Source: ZC4RG35 sp964571765 (lineage in GTDB: Bacteria; Actinomycetota; Acidimicrobiia; Spongiisociales; ZC4RG35). Taken from it: a stretch of DNA of 64,000 bases. The stretch's first letter is position 1; each line of letters opens with the position of its first letter. The translations under genes were made by a program, and so were the position numbers. The notes below the pieces were generated by a model, which worked only from the letters and a program-made list of their open reading frames with translations, was not told the origin of the DNA and did not search any database. The DNA lies in contig CAZNDH010000011.1 of NCBI GenBank assembly GCA_964571765.1, positions 1 through 64,000 of the forward strand, written 5' to 3'. Below are positions 25,793-32,285 of the stretch, piece by piece.

Positions 25793-26806
25793 TCAAGCCC
25801 TGAGGCCTACCGCCCGGGCCACCGCCCTCAGCTCGGCCATCAACCCCTCGAACTCCTCGGGCAGAAGCGCCTGGAGCCCGTCGACCAGTGCCTCGTGGGG
25901 CGTGGGATGCACGTCGACCATCACCCCGTCGGCGCCGGCGGCTATCGCCGCCCGGGCGAGCGGGGCCACTAGATCGCGACGCCCTCCTGCGTGTGACGGG
26001 TCGACGATCACCGGGAGGTGGGTGTGGGCCTTGGCCATCGGAACTGCGGTGATGTCCAGGGTGTTCCTCGCCGTGTTGTCGAAGCTCCGAATGCCCCGCT
26101 CCACCAGCACGATCTGACGGTTTCCCTCGTTGAATACGTGCTCGGCTGCGTCGATCCACTCGCCCACGGTTGCCGCCCGACCCCGTTTCAACTGCACCGG
26201 TTTGGGCTGGCGACCAACCTCCTTGAGCAGGGCATGATTCGACATGTTCCGGGTCCCGATCCTCACCATGTCGGCGTACGAGGACACCAGATCGACGTCC
26301 CTGGGATCGAGGACCTCGGCGACGAAGGGAAGACCGGTCTCATCCCGCACCTCGGCCAGATATTCGAGGGCGACCTTGCCCAACCCCTGAAAGGTGTAAG
26401 GCGAGGTGCGCGGCTTGAAGGCATCGCCACGTAGGATGACGGCGCCGGCTGCCTGGACCACACGGGCAGTGCCAAGCAGCTGCTCCCGGCTCTCCACGGC
26501 ACAGGGACCGGCGATCACTGCGAGGCCGCCGTCACCGATCGTGGCCGGGCCCACCCTGACCACAGTGCTCTCCGGCTTGAACTGCCGCCCCACCCGGCGA
26601 CCTCCACGAACCTGCGGAACCACCTGTTCCACTCCGGGCAAGGAGTCCCAGGGCGCCTCATCGTGCAGCCGTGACTCGGTGGTCCCGTTGACCACGGTGC
26701 GGCCCGCCTCGGTGGAGACATGGACGTCGGCGCCCAGTGACCTGAGCCGGTCGACGATCCCTGAGATCTCGTCGCCGGTGGCGTCTGGGTGCATGACGAT
26801 GATCAT
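25793..26806 (-). CDS. aroF: 3-deoxy-7-phosphoheptulonate synthase (type I-beta, with N-terminal regulatory domain)
   Basis: A 337-residue first enzyme of the shikimate pathway. Residues 1-70 form a ferredoxin-like domain (start MIIVMHPDATGDEISGIVD), as in Thermotoga-type enzymes that bind Tyr or Phe. The barrel has AVIAGPCAVESREQLL, LRGDAFKPRTSPYTFQG, RIGTRNMSNHALL, the metal His in VIVDPSHAGGRRDLV, and DGVMVDVHPTPHEAL. Aromatic feedback through the N domain is expected from family knowledge. A GGAG element lies about six bases upstream of ATG 26806. Confidence 0.95.
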   Translation of the reverse strand: MIIVMHPDATGDEISGIVDRLRSLGADVHVSTEAGRTVVNGTTESRLHDEAPWDSLPGVEQVVPQVRGGRRVGRQFKPESTVVRVGPATIGDGGLAVIAGPCAVESREQLLGTARVVQAAGAVILRGDAFKPRTSPYTFQGLGKVALEYLAEVRDETGLPFVAEVLDPRDVDLVSSYADMVRIGTRNMSNHALLKEVGRQPKPVQLKRGRAATVGEWIDAAEHVFNEGNRQIVLVERGIRSFDNTARNTLDITAVPMAKAHTHLPVIVDPSHAGGRRDLVAPLARAAIAAGADGVMVDVHPTPHEALVDGLQALLPEEFEGLMAELRAVARAVGLRA

Positions 26807-26881
26807 GGTCGCTCCGGATCGCCGCCACGGTAGTGGCTCCCGAGCCGCATTTTCTCACCATGCCGACTCACGACCCGGGGG

Positions 26882-26887
26882 TACGAT
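26882..26887 (+). promoter_or_regulatory. Candidate -10 hexamer TACGAT for the VIT1-family transporter
   Basis: It ends nine bases before ATG 26897. Confidence 0.45.
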
Positions 26888-26896
26888 CGTGCCCGA

Positions 26897-27619
26897 ATGA
26901 AGTCCAAGGAGACCCATCCCGCCGGTTATGAACCTCACATCGGCGAGTCCCGTCAGTATTGGCGAGACATCATCCTGGGGGTCAACGACGGCCTGGTTTC
27001 GATGTTCCTCCTCGTTGTGGGGGTGGCGGCCGGGGGGTTGGCCACCGGTCAGGTGCTGCTCACCGGGATCGCCGGGGCGGTGGCCGGGGGTGTCTCCATG
27101 GCCGCCGGGGAGTACCTCGCCACCAAGTCCCAAGACGAGGTCCTCACTGCGGAGCTCGCCCTGGAGCGAACCCATATAGCCCGGTTCCGCGACGCCGAGT
27201 TCGAACAGCTCCGCGGCTTCTTCGCCGACATGGGTGTCAGGCCCGAGGACCTCGATGGTGTGATGTCGGCTTTCGCCGACAACGACGAGGCGCTCCTCGG
27301 AGCCATGGCCGCCCTGGAGTTCGGGTTCGTCGACACCGAGAGACGTTCCCCCTACCGGGCCATGTTCGCTTCTGGGGTTCTCTTCATGGTGGGATCCCTT
27401 CCTTCGGTGGTGCCATTCGCAATCTTCGACACCGTGGCCCAGGCCACCGTTGTCGCCACCGTGGGCACCATGATCGGGTTGTTCATGGTGGGGGTGATCA
27501 AGGCCAATGTCAGCAAGACCAGCCGCCTCAGATCCGGTTTGGAGAACCTGGTCATCGCTGGGCTCGGCGGTGTGGTCGCCTGGCTGATCGGCAGGGCCGT
27601 AGGGGCCACCTTCGACTGA
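26897..27619 (+). CDS. VIT1/CCC1-family iron or manganese transporter
   Basis: A 240-residue membrane protein. It begins with YWRDIILGVNDGLVSMFLLV, the family's first helix, whose Asp lies on the ion path. The second helix ends in GGVSMAAGEYLATKSQDEV, the strongest CCC1 signature. A cytoplasmic metal-binding helical region with several Glu residues follows (ELALERTHIARFRDAEFEQL). Three more helices follow, giving five in total. Members export or sequester Fe2+ or Mn2+. No metal regulator sits beside it. Confidence 0.9.
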   Translation: MKSKETHPAGYEPHIGESRQYWRDIILGVNDGLVSMFLLVVGVAAGGLATGQVLLTGIAGAVAGGVSMAAGEYLATKSQDEVLTAELALERTHIARFRDAEFEQLRGFFADMGVRPEDLDGVMSAFADNDEALLGAMAALEFGFVDTERRSPYRAMFASGVLFMVGSLPSVVPFAIFDTVAQATVVATVGTMIGLFMVGVIKANVSKTSRLRSGLENLVIAGLGGVVAWLIGRAVGATFD

Positions 27620-27642
27620 TCGATAGCGCTGGCTCGCATTAC

Positions 27643-27672
27643 GCTTGCAATAGCAAGCACTTGCTGTATGCT
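27643..27672 (+). promoter_or_regulatory. Promoter with interleaved GCTTGC/GCAAGC operator repeats
   Basis: Two inverted repeats interlock: GCTTGC (27643-27648) with GCAAGC (27653-27658), and AGCAAG (27652-27657) with CTTGCT (27660-27665). A third GCAAGC lies at 27691-27696, just before the regulator's ATG. A promoter-like pair, TTGCAA (27645-27650) and TATGCT (27667-27672) spaced 16 bp, runs through the repeats. This fits autorepression by the XRE protein encoded next. The composition is much more A/T-rich than its surroundings. Confidence 0.6.
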
Positions 27673-27698
27673 ATCTATAGTTGAACGAGAGCAAGCAT

Positions 27699-28046
27699 AT
27701 GGATCTTGGCGGGTTCATCCGTCAGCAGCGGGAGCGGGCCAACCTCTCCCTGAGACGACTGGCGGAGAAGGCAGGGATATCCAATCCCTACCTGAGTCAG
27801 ATAGAGAGGGGGATCAGAAGGCCATCAGCCGAGATCCTCAAGAACCTGTCGAGGGCCCTGGAGATATCGGCCAACTCGCTGTACACCAGGGCGGGGCTGA
27901 TCGACGAGGAACTGCCCCCGGCATCGGTCTTCGATGCCATCGAGGGGGACGATCGGTTGTCCCCCGACCAGAAGAAAGTGCTGCTCGACATGTACCGGGC
28001 GCTGATCCGATCGAACGGGTCGGTTCCCCCTGAAGATCAGGAGTGA
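27699..28046 (+). CDS. XRE-family helix-turn-helix regulator
   Basis: A 115-residue cytoplasmic regulator. The HTH is in FIRQQRERANLSLRRLAEKA and ISNPYLSQIERGIRRPSAEI, a textbook Cro/C1 domain. The C-terminal 50 residues (SRALEISANSLYTRAGLID onward) are helical and probably dimerise. ATG 27699 is preferred to TTG 27681, and GAGAGC lies upstream as a weak ribosome site. It overlaps the operator cluster and is followed six bases after its stop by the histone-like gene, so it probably controls both. Confidence 0.88.
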   Translation: MDLGGFIRQQRERANLSLRRLAEKAGISNPYLSQIERGIRRPSAEILKNLSRALEISANSLYTRAGLIDEELPPASVFDAIEGDDRLSPDQKKVLLDMYRALIRSNGSVPPEDQE

Positions 28047-28051
28047 TGACA

Positions 28052-28582
28052 ATGCAAGCAAAGAACGTCATGTACGCAGCGGTCGGCGCCCCCGTGGTCG
28101 CCGCCCGGAAGGTGGGCGACGGAGTCAGCACCCTCAAGGGGAGGCTGGACAAGGGCGCCGCCGGTTACACCAAGAAGGCGGAGGCCCGGCTCAACGCTTG
28201 GGCCGCCGAAGGCGAAAAGGTGATCAACAAGATCAGCGAGGGCAAGGTCGTCGAGGAGATCTCCTCGAAGGTCGACCTCGACCAGGCCAAGGAGCAGGTC
28301 AGCAAGCTCCGCGACCAGTTGGAGGACATGCTGGCCACCTGGAGGTCGTCATTCCGCCCCGAGGGCGCCGACGCCAAGACCGAGCCGGCCCCGGCTCCCG
28401 CCGCCAAGAAGCCGGCCGCCAAGAAGCCGGCGACCAAGCCGGCTGCCAAGACTTCAGCCGCCAAGAAGCCGGCGACCAAGCCGGCTGCCAAGACTTCGGC
28501 TGCCAAGACGACCAAGTCGTCGACGGCTGCCAAGACGAGCTCGGCGAAGACCTCGACGGCGAGCGCCGCCAAGGCTTCCTGA
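28052..28582 (+). CDS. Lys/Ala-rich histone H1-like protein with phasin-like N-terminus
   Basis: A 176-residue basic protein. Residues 1-110 are helical and amphipathic, with a possible coiled coil (VDLDQAKEQVSKLRDQLEDM), resembling phasins or heparin-binding proteins. From about 115 to the end it is almost only Ala, Lys, Pro, Ser and Thr in AAKKPA- and AAKT-type repeats, as in histone H1-like tails that bind DNA non-specifically. A nucleoid role is inference; polyhydroxyalkanoate granule binding (PhaF-like) is the alternative. ATG 28052 is set by CAGGAG eight bases upstream. A strong terminator follows. Confidence 0.8.
   Translation: MQAKNVMYAAVGAPVVAARKVGDGVSTLKGRLDKGAAGYTKKAEARLNAWAAEGEKVINKISEGKVVEEISSKVDLDQAKEQVSKLRDQLEDMLATWRSSFRPEGADAKTEPAPAPAAKKPAAKKPATKPAAKTSAAKKPATKPAAKTSAAKTTKSSTAAKTSSAKTSTASAAKAS
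28421..28504 (+). repeat. Two tandem copies of a 42-bp repeat inside the Lys/Ala tail
   Basis: Copies at 28421-28462 and 28463-28504 are identical except for about two bases. Each codes for KKPATKPAAKTSAA. Such repeats can change copy number, so tail length may vary between strains. Confidence 0.85.
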
Positions 28583-28604
28583 GCTCACCTCCTCCCACAC
28601 AGGA

Positions 28605-28637
28605 GAAGAAGGGCCCCCCCACGGGGGCCCCTTCTTC
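28605..28637 (+). terminator. Hairpin terminator after the histone-like gene
   Basis: Bases 28605-28618 pair with 28623-28637, giving 14 pairs with one bulged C and a four-base loop. A pyrimidine-rich tail follows, though it is not a pure T-run. It lies 22 bp after the stop codon and is the strongest stem in the window. Confidence 0.7.
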
Positions 28638-28719
28638 CTCTTGACCGGTACCAAGTACGGAGTCGCGCCGCTCCCATACGACCACGCCGCACCGCGCCCC
28701 GCCCAGCGAAGCAAGGGGC

Positions 28720-29124
28720 CTAGGCCGACATCGACGGCTCGAGATCGCCGGCGGAGCTGATCCAACTCTCGACCATGGCCTCGGTGGGAAGCCGGCTGAC
28801 CAGCCGGTTGGCCCCGTTGAGGCCGATGATCTTGGCCACCAGGGCGGTGGGGTTTCGCCGCCGCAGGTCCCGCAGGGTGTCGACTCCCGCGGCTACGAGG
28901 AGCTCGGCGTACTCCGACCCGATACCGCGGACCCGGAGCAAGTCGGCATGATGCACCCACACCTGGAGGTCTTTCTGGCTGAGGCCGGTGGCCTTGGCCA
29001 GCTCGGTACGTCCTCTCCGGCCCGAGGCCCTTTCGATCAGTGCCTTGGAGGTCCTGACACCTGCCTTGCGCAGCTTGGTCGCCTTCTTGTGATCGATCCC
29101 GGCGACCTGATCGATTCGAGCCAT
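28720..29124 (-). CDS. DUF4332 helix-hairpin-helix protein
   Basis: A 134-residue protein of the DUF4332 type, built of repeated helix-hairpin-helix units: VAGIDHKKATKLRKAGVRT, ATGLSQKDLQVWVHHADLLR and VRGIGSEYAELLVAAGVDTL. Such modules bind DNA non-specifically or mediate protein contacts. The exact function is unknown. It is basic in its first half and acidic at the end. A GAGAAAGG-type ribosome site precedes the ATG. It converges with the histone-like gene. Confidence 0.85.
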   Translation of the reverse strand: MARIDQVAGIDHKKATKLRKAGVRTSKALIERASGRRGRTELAKATGLSQKDLQVWVHHADLLRVRGIGSEYAELLVAAGVDTLRDLRRRNPTALVAKIIGLNGANRLVSRLPTEAMVESWISSAGDLEPSMSA

Positions 29125-29185
29125 CTGCCCTTTCTCCGCTGAGGTGCTGGCCTACCTGACTCTAGACAATCCGATTCACCGTGGT

Positions 29186-29782
29186 TCAGGCGCCATGTTT
29201 CGGTCTCATCTCAGAGACGTCGGTCTCGGTGTCGACGTCGCGAGGAGGACTGTCGGCGAACCAGACCTCGTTTACCCACTCGGGATGGGCCCGCCACAGC
29301 CGCATTGCCCCCTCGTCACCGTCCAGGGACATGAGGCGGGACCACAACGATCGGTCGACGACGACCGGGTTGCCAAGGGTGTACCGGTACTTGGGGATGG
29401 TCACCGGCCTTCCCGAGCGCCGATGGGAGTCGAGCAGCTCGGTGACCACTGCGGTCGAAGGCTCCGGCTGGTCGCCCATGAGGATCAGTGCCCGTTCACA
29501 CCGCGACAGCCTGGTCAGGGCATCCAGGCCGACCCGAAGCGAAGAGGCGATCCCCTCCTCCCACTCGGGGTTCTCGACCACTCCCGCATCCCCGAGGTCG
29601 GTCTCGGCGAGGATCCGCTCGGCATCGTGACCGAGGACGACCCATACCTCGTCCACCGGAAGAGTCCGGGCGAGAGCAACCACGTGACCGAGGAGGTTGG
29701 TCTCCCCCCATGGCTCGAGCTGCTTGGTGCGGCCGAGTCGACGCGACCCTCCTGCGGCGAGGACGACGGCGGCGGTGGACAC
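29186..29782 (-). CDS. MobA/MocA-like nucleotidyltransferase
   Basis: A 198-residue protein with the nucleotide-binding start AAVVLAAGGSRRLGRTKQL, ALILMGDQPEPSTAVV (metal Asp), and PVTIPKYRYTLGNPVVVDR. This matches molybdopterin cytidylyl- or guanylyltransferases of the MocA type, which complete the molybdenum cofactor. The molybdopterin oxidoreductase at the left of the window could be a client, but it belongs to the sulfite-oxidase type, which normally needs no added nucleotide. Start GTG 29782. It lies 34 bp after the baeRF-like gene. Confidence 0.85.
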   Translation of the reverse strand: MSTAAVVLAAGGSRRLGRTKQLEPWGETNLLGHVVALARTLPVDEVWVVLGHDAERILAETDLGDAGVVENPEWEEGIASSLRVGLDALTRLSRCERALILMGDQPEPSTAVVTELLDSHRRSGRPVTIPKYRYTLGNPVVVDRSLWSRLMSLDGDEGAMRLWRAHPEWVNEVWFADSPPRDVDTETDVSEMRPKHGA

Positions 29783-29816
29783 CCGATGAATCTAACGGGT
29801 GCTGCCCCCACCGCGA

Positions 29817-30932
29817 TCAGCCCGGTTCGGGCAGGGGGAACCTGAGGAGTGCGCCCACCCCGTGGTTGTCGAGCGGGGATGCCACCTCCACCTGGCGGGC
29901 GCGCCCCCCGGTGGCCACCACCACCTCGATGAGCGGGGCAATCAGATCATCGACGGGTACCATCACCGACCCGCACACCGGGCAGATGCCTGCCTCCCTG
30001 ACTAGGTGATCGCATCGAAGGCACATCGCACCCGGCTTCTCGAAGTTGCCCGCCACCACCAGGGCATCGATGGCCAGTAGATTGGCTGCTTCCAAGGTCG
30101 AGGAAAGTCCGAGCACGGCATTGCCCCCGCCCCAGACCGTGTCGCAGATCCGGCCGGCCAGCGCCGCTTGACGGTCGCGCCGGACCTCGCCCTCGTAGAC
30201 GGACATCTCGGCCCTGATCGCCTGTGCAGTGACCCCGGCGGGCACCGCGGGAAAGGTGACCCGTGGGAGCCGATCCAGGTAGGGGTGCAACGACCGGGCC
30301 AGATCATCGAGGATCTCATCCTTGCCGCCGAGGGCGACATAGTCGAGGGGTCTCTCCTGATGAGACTCGAGGAGACGGTGCCCCGCGGTTTTCCACAATC
30401 TCGAGGAGGCCTCGGCGGCTCGTTGTCGGGCGGCGTGCTCCTCGTACCCGGCAAACCCCCCGAAGTCGGCCTTGCCCGGGTCTGCCTCGAGATGAGCACC
30501 GAGCTCCTCGACCATCCTGCCCGAGACCACGAACACCCGAGCAGTCACCCTGTCGGCGACGAGGACCCCGGCCCGGAGCGCCCGGGGAGCCACCCGGAGG
30601 GGGCGCAGGTAGGGACGGGGCCCGATCCTTGCAACGTCGGGAACATCATGGGTGAGGGCCTCGACCACGAAGAGGCCATCGCTCTCCGAGGCAAACACCA
30701 CGTAGGCCGGCGCCGCCTCAGCCTCGAACCGGTCGGCTAGATCTCTGATCCTGTCGACGTCGGCCCGGAAGCTCTTGGCCAGCCGACGGTCGCCGTGCTC
30801 GGCCAAGTCTCTGATCGGCTTGAGCAGGTCGGTGAGGAGAGCGGGAAAGCCTCCGGGGCTGGGTCTGCCCACGTAGAGGGATATCAGCGAACCAGTGGTG
30901 CTTCTCAGTTCCGCGATCGGGTCGGTGGTCAC
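29817..30932 (-). CDS. baeRF-type (eRF1-like) protein with C-terminal zinc ribbon
   Basis: A 371-residue protein that looks like a bacterial archaeo-eukaryotic release factor homologue. An N-terminal domain starts SLISLYVGRPSPGG. A central RNase H-like region is around VFVVSGRMVEELGAH, followed by a charged helix with GGFAGYEEHAARQRAAEASS. The last domain is L7Ae-like (NLLAIDALVVAGNF) and includes a four-Cys ribbon (CLRCDHLVREAGICPVCGS). Family knowledge suggests action at the ribosome A site on stalled complexes. No GGQ motif is visible, so peptide release by the classical route is unlikely. Start GTG 30932 with TAGTTT nine bases upstream. Confidence 0.72.
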   Translation of the reverse strand: MTTDPIAELRSTTGSLISLYVGRPSPGGFPALLTDLLKPIRDLAEHGDRRLAKSFRADVDRIRDLADRFEAEAAPAYVVFASESDGLFVVEALTHDVPDVARIGPRPYLRPLRVAPRALRAGVLVADRVTARVFVVSGRMVEELGAHLEADPGKADFGGFAGYEEHAARQRAAEASSRLWKTAGHRLLESHQERPLDYVALGGKDEILDDLARSLHPYLDRLPRVTFPAVPAGVTAQAIRAEMSVYEGEVRRDRQAALAGRICDTVWGGGNAVLGLSSTLEAANLLAIDALVVAGNFEKPGAMCLRCDHLVREAGICPVCGSVMVPVDDLIAPLIEVVVATGGRARQVEVASPLDNHGVGALLRFPLPEPG

Positions 30933-30941
30933 CTCCCCCAG

Positions 30942-30947
30942 AAACTA
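30942..30947 (-). promoter_or_regulatory. Candidate -10 hexamer TAGTTT for the baeRF-like gene
   Basis: It ends nine bases before GTG 30932, in the short gap after the DUF2017 gene. Confidence 0.4.
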
Positions 30948-30960
30948 CACCGCTACACAG

Positions 30961-31416
30961 TCAGAGCGACCGGGTCAGTTCCTCGGTGAGCTCCTCTTGG
31001 ACCCAGCCCAGGTAGTCGAGCACCCGACGCCCGTCCTCGGGGACCCGTTCGTGGTCCTCCTCGACCTCGATCCCCAGCCTCGCCCCCAGGACCAAACGGG
31101 CCTCATTGAGGACCCGGAGAAAGGCGTCGGCCTCTCCCTCGCCCAAGATCACCGGGGAACCCGACCCGACCACCCGGCTGAACACCCGGCGATCTGCTCG
31201 GCGGGCCTCGCCCAACTCGGGACCCATGAGACGCCACCACTCCTCGTTGGATGAGGGATCGTTGAGATAGACCGGAACGTTGAGCCGGGTAGCCGCCGGG
31301 TCGTCACCGGGTGTCCCCACTCCGGTGAGCATGGTGACCACGTCGGCGAGGAACCCTCGCTCCTCCTCGGTGAAGACCGCCTCCATACCCCGACCGGTCG
31401 TCCTGAAGTGGCTCAC
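30961..31416 (-). CDS. DUF2017 family protein
   Basis: A 151-residue cytoplasmic protein of the actinobacterial DUF2017 family, which almost always follows clpS. It is helical, with AVFTEEERGFLADVVTMLTG near the start, an EEWWRLMGPELGEARRADRR stretch in the middle and a RVLDYLGWVQEELTEEL C-terminus. Function is unknown; the fixed neighbourhood suggests work with the ClpS/ClpAP adaptor system. GTG 31416 overlaps the clpS stop (GTGA). Confidence 0.88.
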   Translation of the reverse strand: MSHFRTTGRGMEAVFTEEERGFLADVVTMLTGVGTPGDDPAATRLNVPVYLNDPSSNEEWWRLMGPELGEARRADRRVFSRVVGSGSPVILGEGEADAFLRVLNEARLVLGARLGIEVEEDHERVPEDGRRVLDYLGWVQEELTEELTRSL

Positions 31417-31697
31417 TGCTCGATCGTCGCCCAGAGACCGTGGTTGTGCAGGCGGTAGCAGTCGATCTCTGCCTGCTCGCGGGGACCGTCGGCCACTACC
31501 GAACGACCCTCATTGTGGACCTGGAGCATGAGCCTGGTGGCCTTCTCCTCGTCGTATCCGAACAGCTTGCGAAAGACGTAGACCACATAGGACATGGTGT
31601 TCACCGGGTCGTTCCACACCACCACCAGCCACGGCTTGTCGAGGTCGACGTCCTCGTCGGTTCCGGGCACGATCACCGGGGTGGGCATGGCGACCAT
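31413..31697 (-). CDS. clpS: ATP-dependent Clp protease adaptor ClpS
   Basis: A 94-residue adaptor that hands N-degron proteins to ClpA/ClpC. The core is WLVVVWNDPVNTMSYVVYVF (Asn-Asp pair of the N-degron pocket), KATRLMLQVHNEGRSVV with the conserved His, and a closing HNHGLWATIEQ strand. ATG 31697 is chosen because TAGCAT lies eight bases upstream. TTG 31706 and ATG 31688 are alternatives. It is coupled to DUF2017 by a four-base overlap. Confidence 0.94.
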   Translation of the reverse strand: MVAMPTPVIVPGTDEDVDLDKPWLVVVWNDPVNTMSYVVYVFRKLFGYDEEKATRLMLQVHNEGRSVVADGPREQAEIDCYRLHNHGLWATIEQ

Positions 31698-31705
31698 AGG
31701 GCCCA

Positions 31706-31711
31706 ATGCTA
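31706..31711 (-). promoter_or_regulatory. Candidate -10 hexamer TAGCAT for clpS
   Basis: It ends eight bases before ATG 31697. Confidence 0.45.
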
Positions 31712-31739
31712 AGAGGTGCCGGTGGTCACCGACACCCCC

Positions 31740-32285
31740 TCACTCCCCGGACATACGGCTCCGGCAAACCCCCACGGCCGCTCCAAGGTCGGGATCTTCG
31801 TAGGGGATCTCCTCGACGGGGTAGGGAAACCCAATCCCGTGAAAACCCGGGACCGGATCGGGAAACCCGGGGACTCCCCGGTCGCGGACACACTGGCTGA
31901 ACCCGGCGAGTAGCCCGAGCATCTCCTGGCGTATCACCGGCGAGCCTTCCAGGCCGAGTGCCCCCGTCACCAGGTGGCCGGAGCAGCGACCCAGAGCGTC
32001 GGTCACCTCCCGGGAGCTCAGGTCGATCCCCCTCAGAGCGAGGTCGAGGCGAGGCCTGCCCTGGGCATCGAGGGGCACCGGGCCGATATCCAGCCCTCGC
32101 TCCGCCATGCAGTCGGCGAAGAGCCCGACGCCCTCGGCGGCACCGATGGTGGTCACCGTGTCGGAGATGGTGGTGGTGGTCACCGACTCGGGCGGGTCGG
32201 TGGGTGACGGCGCGGTGGCCGGCCCAGGCAGGCACGCAGCCACCGCCGCCGTCACCGTGAGAGGGAGCAGGCCCGCTCTTCTCAA
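31740..32285 (-). CDS. Hypothetical lipoprotein with paired cysteines
   Basis: A 181-residue exported lipoprotein: signal peptide GLLPLTVTAAVAAC with the lipid Cys, a Thr/Pro linker, then a domain with four further Cys (in FADCMAERGLD, LGRCSGHL, GFSQCVRDRG and AVGVCRSRM), which probably form two disulfides. The CMAERG and CVRDRG motifs resemble repeated halves of small actinobacterial lipoproteins of unknown role. The start appears to be TTG 32285, overlapping the preceding stop as TTGA. Confidence 0.72.
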   Translation of the reverse strand: MRRAGLLPLTVTAAVAACLPGPATAPSPTDPPESVTTTTISDTVTTIGAAEGVGLFADCMAERGLDIGPVPLDAQGRPRLDLALRGIDLSSREVTDALGRCSGHLVTGALGLEGSPVIRQEMLGLLAGFSQCVRDRGVPGFPDPVPGFHGIGFPYPVEEIPYEDPDLGAAVGVCRSRMSGE

